A DNA stretch of 64,000 bases from Gallibacterium genomosp. 1 (lineage in GTDB: Bacteria; Pseudomonadota; Gammaproteobacteria; Enterobacterales; Pasteurellaceae), in assembly GCF_000771875.1 (NCBI RefSeq), contig NZ_JPXX01000021.1, forward strand, positions 98,072 through 162,071, in the 5' to 3' direction. Under the pieces are notes generated by a model that did not search any database, was not told where the DNA came from, and worked only from the letters and a program-made list of their open reading frames with translations. This document shows positions 43,982-51,664 of this stretch, piece after piece. Position 1 is the stretch's first letter. Each line of letters starts with the position of its first letter. The position numbers and the translations under genes are program-made.

Positions 43982-44860
43982 TTATTCCCCCTCTTTTTCC
44001 CAACGGCTAATCACTTTGAAATAGATAAAGCAAATAAGTAATAGGAAGATAAATAGCAGCACCGTTACCGCCGAAGAACGACCAAGCATTTTAGTTCCCC
44101 AGCCCATATTGTAGGCATAGATTGGTAATGTCATTGTTGAGTTAGCTGGCCCACCACCCGTGATGAGATAGATAATGTCAAAGTTGTTAAACACCCAAAC
44201 CGTGCGTAACACCACTAATAATCCAATCACCACTTTGATATGTGGAAGTGTAATGTGACGGAACACTTGCCACGCATTTGCACCATCAATTTTGGCAGCC
44301 TCATATTGTTCTTGTGGTACGGTTTGCAAGGCGGATAAAACGTTCACCATAATCAGTGGTGCGCCAAACCAAACGTTAATAAACACCAAGCTGACAAAAG
44401 CCCAAGTACTATCAGAAAGAAAGTGCGGTGCAATATCCATTAATCCGAGTTTCACAATCATATTCGGCAAATAGCCGTATACACCGTTTAAAATCCATTG
44501 CCAAGAAAAGGCAATAACAATAGTTGGAAATGCCCACGGAATAATTAATAAGATTTTGTATAACCATTGTAAATGACGAATACGATGTAATGCCATTGCT
44601 AGCGCAAATCCTACTAATACTTGTCCAACCAAAGAAAATACTGTCCATAAGATCGAATTAGAAAATGCTAACCAAAAACTAGGATCGTTAATTACCGCTA
44701 TATAATTATCAAATCCAACAAACTTCCAGTTCGGCATAATCAAATTCTTATTGGTAAAGCTGTAAAAAATGCTTGATAAGAATGGATAGACGAATAATAC
44801 CGATACCACTATCATCGCGGGCAGGACAAAAATCCACCTTGTATAGTTTTTTTGATACAT
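43982..44860 (-). CDS. ABC sugar permease, MalF/UgpA type
   Basis: 292-residue permease with six hydrophobic segments and the EAA loop QYEAAKIDGANAWQVFRHITL (cut to its core QYEAAKIDGANAW). The start MYQKNYTRWIFVLPAMIVVS is typical of CUT1 MalF-like subunits without the large MalF periplasmic loop. AGGGGG precedes the ATG. It contains a Haemophilus-type uptake core AAGTGCGGT at 44421-44429 on the plus strand. Confidence 0.88.
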   Translation of the reverse strand: MYQKNYTRWIFVLPAMIVVSVLFVYPFLSSIFYSFTNKNLIMPNWKFVGFDNYIAVINDPSFWLAFSNSILWTVFSLVGQVLVGFALAMALHRIRHLQWLYKILLIIPWAFPTIVIAFSWQWILNGVYGYLPNMIVKLGLMDIAPHFLSDSTWAFVSLVFINVWFGAPLIMVNVLSALQTVPQEQYEAAKIDGANAWQVFRHITLPHIKVVIGLLVVLRTVWVFNNFDIIYLITGGGPANSTMTLPIYAYNMGWGTKMLGRSSAVTVLLFIFLLLICFIYFKVISRWEKEGE

Positions 44861-44909
44861 AAAACCCCCTTCTCAGTTACTGAGAATCTGTATCTACTTT
44901 GAGGATAAT

Positions 44910-44927
44910 GGGCGGCAATGACCGCCC
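44910..44927 (-). other. GC-rich hairpin after the binding-protein gene
   Basis: GGGCGG (44910-44915) pairs with CCGCCC (44922-44927) just past the binding-protein stop, with no T run. A second hairpin, TTCTCAGT/ACTGAGAA, lies at about 44872-44887. Such hairpins often make the binding protein more abundant than the permeases by protecting its mRNA. Confidence 0.65.
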
Positions 44928-44933
44928 TAGAAT

Positions 44934-46283
44934 TTATTGAGCAACCGTTTCAAATAAAGTATTTAGCTGATCTTCTGCTTTTTTAGCGGCTACCATCGGA
45001 TCCGTGCCATTCACTACAATATCTTGGAACATTGCTTCAATAATGTGCTGATTCGTTAATAAACCGCCTTGTACGGTTGGCCCATATTCATACCCTATTG
45101 CAGTGCCGGTTTGTACTGCATCGGAAATCACTTTTTCTGCGTGAGCAAATTTCTTCACCATTGGGTTATCTTTATAAGCCGGTTCATTCGCAATATCTTT
45201 AAGAGCCGGTAACATTCCTACCGGAACTGAAGCAAGAAATTTAATATAACGATCCTTATCATAAAGAGTTTTAATAAAGGCTTTACTAATTTCAGGATGT
45301 TTTGAATGTTTCCAAACCACTAAAGGAATATTTGCTGTTTCCAAGCCATAATCAGGATCATTCACATCCATTTTTGGTACTGGGTAAGCATCAACAAAAT
45401 CTAATAACTGTGGTGTATTCGCTTGAACACCGCCAATCTGGAAACCAGAGTTAAAATCAAACGCAGTTTTTCCTTGATAATACAAGGTCGCCTGTTGTAA
45501 TACATTGTAGTTAATAGAATCTTTCGGTGAAGTTTCTTTATACATTTTCACCCAATATTTAATACCATCTTGTGGAATTTCACTGGTGAGGTCCACTTTT
45601 AGATCTTTAGTAAGCAAACTACCGCCACGGCTTTTCACATATAAATTCAAAAAGCGAGTTGCGATAAAATCATTCGTCCCCATTGGCACAGATAGACCAT
45701 ATACCCCATCTTTAGTTAATGCCTTAGCTGCCTGATACAACTCATCCCACGTTTTCGGCACGGATAATCCATTTTTCTCCAATAAATCTTTCCTAATCCA
45801 CATCACTTGTGCGTGAGAATATAAAGGAAGAGAGTAATTATTCTCTCCTACAGTCCCTTCATTGATTGCAGCCGTAGAAAATCTATCTCGACCTAAATCA
45901 TCAATCAAATCATTAATTGGAGATAATGCCTCAACATTAATCATCTCAACAACTTGATTCGGTAATGCTGTACTCAAATCCGGCACATTTCCTGAAGCTA
46001 ATCCTGTTGTCCATTTGGTATAAAAATCATTCCAAGAAAAGGTTTCAATTTTAATTTTGACCTTCGGATTCTTTTGCATAAAGTCATTCGCTGCCTGTTG
46101 GATAATTTCCAAACGTGGTCCCTGAGTAAAAGAGTGCCACATCGTAATATCACCAGCTAACTCCGATGGTTCTGTACTCACATTTGTATTCGTAGTTTGT
46201 GATTTTTCATCTTTACAGCCATTTAGCACTAATGTGGCGAACACCACAGATGCTGCAACAGTTAATAATTTTTTGAATTTCAT
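44934..46283 (-). CDS. ABC solute-binding lipoprotein (sugar type)
   Basis: 449 residues. The signal peptide ends with LVLNGC, so Cys23 is the likely lipid anchor. The mature protein is a family 1 sugar-binding protein: ITMWHSFTQGPRLEIIQQAANDF at the N-terminal lobe, the TKWTTGLASGNVPDL segment, the hinge region with VPKTWDELYQAAKAL, and a C-terminal AEDQLN helix. It should capture the substrate in the periplasm for the two permeases. The lipid anchor is common in Gram-positive systems and less usual for Gram-negative importers. GAGG precedes the ATG. Confidence 0.87.
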   Translation of the reverse strand: MKFKKLLTVAASVVFATLVLNGCKDEKSQTTNTNVSTEPSELAGDITMWHSFTQGPRLEIIQQAANDFMQKNPKVKIKIETFSWNDFYTKWTTGLASGNVPDLSTALPNQVVEMINVEALSPINDLIDDLGRDRFSTAAINEGTVGENNYSLPLYSHAQVMWIRKDLLEKNGLSVPKTWDELYQAAKALTKDGVYGLSVPMGTNDFIATRFLNLYVKSRGGSLLTKDLKVDLTSEIPQDGIKYWVKMYKETSPKDSINYNVLQQATLYYQGKTAFDFNSGFQIGGVQANTPQLLDFVDAYPVPKMDVNDPDYGLETANIPLVVWKHSKHPEISKAFIKTLYDKDRYIKFLASVPVGMLPALKDIANEPAYKDNPMVKKFAHAEKVISDAVQTGTAIGYEYGPTVQGGLLTNQHIIEAMFQDIVVNGTDPMVAAKKAEDQLNTLFETVAQ

Positions 46284-46310
46284 AACTCACCTCATATATA
46301 TTAAGAGCGA

Positions 46311-47411
46311 TTACAACAAGGCTTGCTCTGTGGTTGGATCAAAGAAATGAGCTCGCTTCATATCAAACGCAAGCGTGATTTGCTGCTCCATTTCAATTTT
46401 TTGCCGAGAATGGACGATCGCTTTTATCGATTGATTACCCAAACTGGTATGAACAATATATTCTGCACCTAACAACTCTGCGACATATACCGGTGCTGAT
46501 ACTCTCGCATTCTGATAAGAACCAAGTAATAACGGCTCATTAGAAACATTCTCGGGACGAATACCTAAAACGACCTCTTTACCCTCTTGACCTAGTGCCA
46601 CTAGTTGCTGCCAGATTTCATCGGGAATAGCTAACTGATGATGATCCGCCGTCACAAAAGAGTGATTCTCTAACCATCCTTTTAAAAAGTTCATTGTGGG
46701 CGCCCCAATAAATCCGGCAACAAACAAATTAGCCGGTTTATCATAAATTTCTTTCGGCGTACCGATTTGTTGTACAATCCCTGCACTCATCACAACAATG
46801 CGATCTGCCATTGTCATTGCTTCGGTTTGATCGTGAGTCACATAAATCGTGGTCGCATTCAGTTTTTTATGAATCCGGATAATTTCTGCACGCATATTAC
46901 TGCGCAACTTGGCATCTAAATTTGAAAGTGGTTCGTCCATCAAAAAGACCTTCGGTGAACGCACTATAGTTCTGCCTAAAGCAACACGTTGTCGCTGCCC
47001 TCCAGATAAAGCTTTCGGTTTACGATCCAGCAACTCATCTAAACCTAAAATAGTTGCTGCTTCACGCACTTTGCGGTCAATTTCCGCTTTATCAACGTTT
47101 CGTAATTTCAAAGCAAACGCCATATTTTCGTAAACAGTCATATGAGGATAAAGTGCATAAGATTGAAACACCATTGCGATGTCGCGATCTTTCGGCTCAA
47201 CATCATTCACACGACGATCATCAATAGAAAAATCTCCTTCGGAAATATCCTCCAAACCAGCGATCATTCTTAATGTTGTTGATTTACCACAACCTGAAGG
47301 CCCAACTAACGCAATGAATTCTTTATCTGCCACTTCAAGATTAAAATCTTTCACAGCTTCAAAACCATTACGATAACGTTTATAAATATGTGATAAAGAA
47401 AGTGTTGCCAT
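46311..47411 (-). CDS. ABC ATP-binding protein, MalK/UgpC/MsmK type
   Basis: 366 residues. Walker A is GPSGCGKST (37-45), the signature LSGGQ is at 135-139, Walker B FLMDE at about 156-160, and the switch His is in TIYVTHDQTEAMT. The C-terminal 130 residues form the TOBE/OB domain (VVLGIRPENVS) typical of CUT1 ATPases. It is the first gene of the operon, which reads ATPase, binding protein, MalF-like, MalG-like, NanOX-like. The start has AAGGAAA upstream. Confidence 0.93.
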   Translation of the reverse strand: MATLSLSHIYKRYRNGFEAVKDFNLEVADKEFIALVGPSGCGKSTTLRMIAGLEDISEGDFSIDDRRVNDVEPKDRDIAMVFQSYALYPHMTVYENMAFALKLRNVDKAEIDRKVREAATILGLDELLDRKPKALSGGQRQRVALGRTIVRSPKVFLMDEPLSNLDAKLRSNMRAEIIRIHKKLNATTIYVTHDQTEAMTMADRIVVMSAGIVQQIGTPKEIYDKPANLFVAGFIGAPTMNFLKGWLENHSFVTADHHQLAIPDEIWQQLVALGQEGKEVVLGIRPENVSNEPLLLGSYQNARVSAPVYVAELLGAEYIVHTSLGNQSIKAIVHSRQKIEMEQQITLAFDMKRAHFFDPTTEQALL

Positions 47412-47491
47412 AACGTTTCCTTCTTCGTATTCAACTTAATATTTAACTGACAAAAAGTTAAAAATAAGCTACTATTTAAACAATATAGAGA

Positions 47492-47532
47492 TAAGACATC
47501 ATATCTCTAAAATTTAGAGATATGATGTCTTA
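47492..47532. promoter_or_regulatory. 41-bp perfect palindrome, likely operator
   Basis: The left arm, T followed by AAGACATCATATCTCTAAA (47492-47511), and its exact complement (47513-47532) surround one central A. It lies between divergent transcription units, 35 bp before the GntR gene start and 81 bp from the ATPase start. No T run follows, so it is not a terminator. Each arm is itself a near-palindrome (AGACAT/ATCTCT), and another TAGAGAT lies just to the left at about 47486-47492, suggesting multiple repressor dimers. Confidence 0.8.
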
Positions 47533-47548
47533 AATTGCATAAATTTTC

Positions 47549-47564
47549 TGCGATAAAGATCACA
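47549..47564. promoter_or_regulatory. CRP-like site in the divergent region
   Basis: TGCGATAAAGATCACA matches the CRP consensus TGTGA-N6-TCACA at 9 of 10 defined bases. If it activates the minus-strand ABC operon, the start site would fall near or in the palindrome, consistent with activation by CRP and repression by the GntR protein. Confidence 0.6.
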
Positions 47565-47567
47565 AAA

Positions 47568-48290
47568 ATGAAAAAATCAGAAAAAAAAGTAAAGAATATG
47601 GCCTTACAAGAAGATATTAAACAATTAATTCTTAATAAAGGTTTAAAAGCAGGCGATCTAATGCCTACTGAAAATGAGTTAATGGAATATTTAAACGTTA
47701 GTCGTTCCAGTTTAAGAGAAGCAGTTAAATCATTAGAAGCATTGCATATTTTAGATATTCGGCACGGTGTAGGAACTTTTATCAGCGAATCCTCACTTAC
47801 ACCGATGATTCAAAGCCTTGCTTTTCATACACAATTACAACTACAAAATAATATAAAATATTTATTAGATATCTTAGATATTCGTGAAATTCTGCAATAT
47901 GGTTTTGCTCCGCTTGCTATTGCCAATATTAGTGATACAGAAGTCGATCAACTGCAACAGTTAAGCTTAGAATTACAACAATTGGCTAGACAAAACCTAT
48001 TCTCTAGCGAACTAGAATATAAAATTCAACTACAGACCTATCAAGCAATAAATAATCCGCTTTTGTCACAATATCTAGACGCTTTCTGGCAAATATTCAA
48101 TTTACAAGAGGAAAACTTGCCAACTATAACTCTCTCAGCTCAAGAGGTAGCGTTACACTATCGTGAATGGGTAGATGCTGTAGAGGCACGCGATATTAAT
48201 CGTTTCCAACACGCCGTACTACTTTATTTTCGTACTCTACGTCAACGCTTACAACAAAAGGAAAAGGAAAAAGAAAATGGACAATATTAA
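47568..48290 (+). CDS. FadR-type GntR transcriptional regulator
   Basis: About 240 residues. The N-terminal winged helix-turn-helix (about 26-75) has GDLMPTENELMEYLNVSRSSLREA and LHILDIRHGVGTFI (recognition-helix region SRSSLREAV). The C-terminal helical FCD domain begins near LLDILDIREILQYGFAPLAI and should bind an effector. E. coli NanR belongs to the same family, though this protein need not be its orthologue. The start is uncertain: ATG 47568 and ATG 47598 are possible, neither with a strong ribosome site. It is divergent from the ABC operon and overlaps the next gene by 14 bp. Confidence 0.85.
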   Translation: MKKSEKKVKNMALQEDIKQLILNKGLKAGDLMPTENELMEYLNVSRSSLREAVKSLEALHILDIRHGVGTFISESSLTPMIQSLAFHTQLQLQNNIKYLLDILDIREILQYGFAPLAIANISDTEVDQLQQLSLELQQLARQNLFSSELEYKIQLQTYQAINNPLLSQYLDAFWQIFNLQEENLPTITLSAQEVALHYREWVDAVEARDINRFQHAVLLYFRTLRQRLQQKEKEKENGQY

Positions 48291-49344
48291 CGTTGCTCTT
48301 GTTGGTTGTGGCTTCTTCGGTCAACAACTTGCTTCTGTATTTAATAAATTACCCGCAAAATTGGTTGGTGTAACCGATTTACAGATAAACCTAGCGCAAA
48401 ACATCGCCGAACAATACAAAACACAAGCCTATGCCGATTTAAATACATTACTTACTCAACAGAAAGTCAACCTCGTGCTTATCGCCACCTACAATTATAG
48501 CCATCGCCAACTTGCAGAAATTGCCATTCAAAAAGGTTGTGCCGTATTTATTGAAACACCTTTCACGATTAATGAACAAGATGCCCATCAACTGATACAA
48601 ATGGCAAAAGAAAATAATGTACCGCTTTTTGTTGGACACTGTTTGCGTGTATTACCAGGATTACAACAAGCAAAACAATTATTAACACAACAAACATTGG
48701 GAAAAATAACAGTAGTACGAGCAAATCGCCAACGCTGGATAAATCCTATTTTTCAAAAAGATTGGTGGAAAAATGATATTCAACTAACTGGAGGAAAACT
48801 CTTTCATGAAATACATGAATTAGATTTACTTGCTTGGTTAATTGGTGAAGTTGAAGCTGTTTTTGCACAATCTACTAATCGAGCACATTTAGAAACGCCT
48901 GACCATCACGATATTATTCAATTATTGCTACAATTTAAAAATGGCGTTTTCGGATCTTTAGAAATGGGAACAGCGTATCGCTTGCCTAAATGGGATATTG
49001 CCATTCACGGTGAACTAGGCTCAATGATGATTAATTTCTTCACTTCCACCGTTACAATCACTTTCGCTAACGGCAAACGCCAACAATTTAATATGTATAA
49101 CGAATTTGAGGCTGATCTATCTTTACGAGAAAGTAGTAAAGGGATCCAAAAATATGGTCAACCCAATGAACATTGCCCTTATTGGCTGACTCGTGCTGTA
49201 GAATTAGAAGCACAAAGTATTTTTGAACATTTACAACAACACAAAAACAGCATTCTTTGCGAACTTCCAGCAAGAGCAATTTGTATTGCTTCGGCTGCAA
49301 CCCAATCTATTCAAAAGAAAAAATTAATTAACGTAAGATATTAA
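48277..49344 (+). CDS. Atypical Gfo/Idh/MocA family protein lacking the EKP lysine
   Basis: 355 residues and clearly paralogous to the NanOX-like protein at 42010-43116. The Rossmann glycines are present (VGCGFFG, 9-15). The conserved EKP motif is replaced by ETP (E93, T94, P95), and GGHLYHHIHELD becomes GGKLFHEIHELD (172-183), losing two histidines of the paralogue. The nucleotide fold is therefore kept while the catalytic set is altered. It could act on a different substrate, work as a sensor, or be inactive. It overlaps the regulator gene and has AAGGAAA upstream, so the two are co-translated. Confidence 0.85.
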   Translation: MDNINVALVGCGFFGQQLASVFNKLPAKLVGVTDLQINLAQNIAEQYKTQAYADLNTLLTQQKVNLVLIATYNYSHRQLAEIAIQKGCAVFIETPFTINEQDAHQLIQMAKENNVPLFVGHCLRVLPGLQQAKQLLTQQTLGKITVVRANRQRWINPIFQKDWWKNDIQLTGGKLFHEIHELDLLAWLIGEVEAVFAQSTNRAHLETPDHHDIIQLLLQFKNGVFGSLEMGTAYRLPKWDIAIHGELGSMMINFFTSTVTITFANGKRQQFNMYNEFEADLSLRESSKGIQKYGQPNEHCPYWLTRAVELEAQSIFEHLQQHKNSILCELPARAICIASAATQSIQKKKLINVRY

Positions 49345-49469
49345 ATCTCTTATTAAAATACCCATTAAGAAAACATTTTTAATAAGTATCAAACTACTAA
49401 TTATTTATACAAACAAAACATACTGAATGCAAAACAACATTAAGCCAAACATTCTATTAATAGATTGAA

Positions 49470-49508
49470 TGATAAAAACAAACCTACGATAAAATATCAT
49501 AGGTTTGT
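49470..49508 (-). terminator. Probable terminator of the peroxidase gene
   Basis: ACAAACCTA (49478-49486) pairs with TAGGTTTGT (49500-49508); the minus strand continues TTTTATC. It lies about 127 bp beyond the peroxidase stop. The rest of 49345-49634 shows no gene. Confidence 0.65.
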
Positions 49509-49634
49509 CAATGGCTTGAATGGGTATTTAGCCTATTTTTACTTTTAGCTTTAATGATATTACGTTATCTATAATAGCTAAATGTTTTTCACTTTTACCT
49601 AGTTATACCTCGTTTTAGATTTCAACGGCAAGCT

Positions 49635-51068
49635 TTATTTTGTTGATTGAGAGGATTGTATATTCTCATTTGTTAACGGCTTTCCTTGGTATTCTCCCGT
49701 TAAACTATGTAAGAAATCAACAATATCGCTCACTTGCTCTTTTGATAAACTTACACCACTTTGATATTTCAACATCATTTCCACTGCTTGGGTTAAATCT
49801 TGTGCATTTGCATCGTGGAAATAAGGTGCGGTAAGTGCAACATTACGCAATGTAGGCACTTTAAAACGATGTTTATCATAAGGATTTTTCGTTTGTGCAA
49901 AGCGACCGTCATCTGCTTCTGTTAATGGTTTATTGCGATCAGCAAAATAATCTGCTTTTAATCCCATTAATTCATAAGATTGACCACCTAAATTAGTGCC
50001 AGTATGACAAGTATCACATTTATATTGGTGGAATAACGCATAACCATTTTTTTGTGTTGCAGTTAATGCATTTTCATCACCTTGTAAATAACGATCGAAT
50101 GGACTGTTTGGCGTGATTAAAGTTTTTTCAAACTCTGCAATGGCATCAGTAATATTTTTTTCATTAAAACCTTCCGGGTAAATTTTTTCAAAGGCTTGTT
50201 TGAGCGACTCATCTTTGTTGAGATTATCAACAATTTGTTGCCAATTTTCTGCTCCCATTTCTACAGGGTTTAAAGGAGGCCCACCAGCTTGTTCGGCTAG
50301 ATTTGCTGCACGACCGTCCCAGAATTGAGCAAAGTTGAAAACAGCATTATAGACAGTCGGTGCATTAATGCCTCCTTTCTGTCCTTTAATTCCGGTAGAA
50401 GTAGCAAGGTTATCCACACCACCCGTATTTAAACTATGACAACTAGCACAAGCAATCGTCCCATCGCCAGATAAGGCTGTGCTATGATAAAGCACGTTAC
50501 CTAGCTCCACTTTGGCAGGATTAACCGGCAAACTTTGTGGCACAGGTTGTACAAAACGTTCTGCTGATGTACCAGAGGTGTTTGCAGGAAGTTGGTATTC
50601 TTGGCGAACTTTATGAATCCAATCAAGCAAGATTGCTTTCTCTTGCTCGTTTAAACCAGATCCCCAATGCACCATTTTGAAAGAATGAATAGGCATTTCG
50701 TTATTTTGGATCACGCTTTCAAGTTTCGCTAAATCCGCCGCAGAAATGCGTTGAGGTTGATTAAGATAATCGGTAATGTTATCCAACAAAAAATGGGATT
50801 GCCCTTGCTTAATATCTTTATCCATTAAACTGCTAGCGATAGGCAATTTTGCATAAAATGGCATATTAGCATTGTTACTATGGCAATATTGACAGCCATT
50901 ATTATATAGCACGGTTTCAACGGCACGTTGCTGAGGATCAGTAATTTGGCTTTCTTGCAAACGGCGTTGTGTTTCTTGTTTATCAAAGTGGTGGATATAT
51001 GCCACCGTCCCTAGATAAGCGACGGCACCTGCACCAATAAATGTAAATAACCACGATTGAGGTTTCAT
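49635..51068 (-). CDS. Trihaem cytochrome c peroxidase (quinol peroxidase, YhjA/QPO type)
   Basis: 477 residues with an N-terminal membrane anchor (about 8-27) and three CxxCH haem sites: C59-H63 (CQYCH), C207-H211 (CASCH) and C351-H355 (CDTCH). The last two belong to the classic dihaem peroxidase unit (GGINAPTVYNAVFNFAQFWDGRA region), while the first is an extra N-terminal cytochrome domain. This is the architecture of E. coli YhjA and of the Aggregatibacter quinol peroxidase, which reduce peroxide in the periplasm with electrons from the quinone pool. AAGGGAG precedes the ATG. Confidence 0.9.
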   Translation of the reverse strand: MKPQSWLFTFIGAGAVAYLGTVAYIHHFDKQETQRRLQESQITDPQQRAVETVLYNNGCQYCHSNNANMPFYAKLPIASSLMDKDIKQGQSHFLLDNITDYLNQPQRISAADLAKLESVIQNNEMPIHSFKMVHWGSGLNEQEKAILLDWIHKVRQEYQLPANTSGTSAERFVQPVPQSLPVNPAKVELGNVLYHSTALSGDGTIACASCHSLNTGGVDNLATSTGIKGQKGGINAPTVYNAVFNFAQFWDGRAANLAEQAGGPPLNPVEMGAENWQQIVDNLNKDESLKQAFEKIYPEGFNEKNITDAIAEFEKTLITPNSPFDRYLQGDENALTATQKNGYALFHQYKCDTCHTGTNLGGQSYELMGLKADYFADRNKPLTEADDGRFAQTKNPYDKHRFKVPTLRNVALTAPYFHDANAQDLTQAVEMMLKYQSGVSLSKEQVSDIVDFLHSLTGEYQGKPLTNENIQSSQSTK

Positions 51069-51234
51069 AAGATTCTCCCTTATAGAATAGAAAGTTAGAA
51101 ATTATCGGCATAGTATTCATAATTATGGGTAAAAAAATATTGATAGAACTCAATAAATTTCATTGACATATCCTATAGCTCTAATAGGTATAGTTTTGTA
51201 TAGTTATTAGTATGGAAAAGATGAAATAAAAAAC

Positions 51235-51243
51235 ACCGCACTT
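51235..51243 (-). other. Haemophilus-type DNA uptake core
   Basis: ACCGCACTT on the plus strand, so AAGTGCGGT on the minus strand, with A/T-rich flanks. One of only two exact copies I found by eye in the window. Confidence 0.6.
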
Positions 51244-51369
51244 TTAAAGATAAAATTTAATAAATAAATTGTTTTTGATATAGAAATATTTTTATTCAAA
51301 GTAGAAAAAATTATAGTCGTCTCAATTTTCTATAGCTTAAATTTTAAACTCAACTGAAATATATAAAAA

Positions 51370-51655
51370 AGAAGTGTTCATTAATTTAATCTATTATTAA
51401 ATTTCCAAACTCAATAAGGATTAAACAATGAACACTTATCATAAACATATTTCTAATAGACACGGAAAAGATAATGGTTTTACACCTTCAATAGCTCATA
51501 ATAATCAAATAAATTACTATGGGGATATGTTAGAACAGTAAAAGAGCAATCAATGAAGTCGGAGATTTCAAGAAAAAAGTCGATGAATTCAATCATCGAC
51601 CTCACGAATATTTAGATTAACAAACACCTTATACGGTATTACACGGAGTTTGACA
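51370..51655 (+). mobile_element. Decayed insertion sequence remnant
   Basis: An imperfect inverted repeat AAGTGTTCATT (from about 51372) / AATGAACACTT (to about 51438) surrounds a short leader. A 37-codon reading frame from ATG 51428 begins MNTYHKHISNRHGKDNG. It is followed by degenerate coding sequence that reads DEFNHRPHEYLD, stop, QTPYTVLHGV, stop: the form of the C-terminal end of a DDE transposase (IS481/IS30-like). It looks like a transposase with most of its middle deleted. Family assignment is tentative. The flanking stretch 51069-51369 shows no gene. Confidence 0.5.
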
Positions 51656-51664
51656 ACTCAAGAA

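Noticed and set aside
47492..47532. Terminator in the divergent region
   Set aside because: Both flanking genes read away from it and there is no T run, so an operator is more likely.
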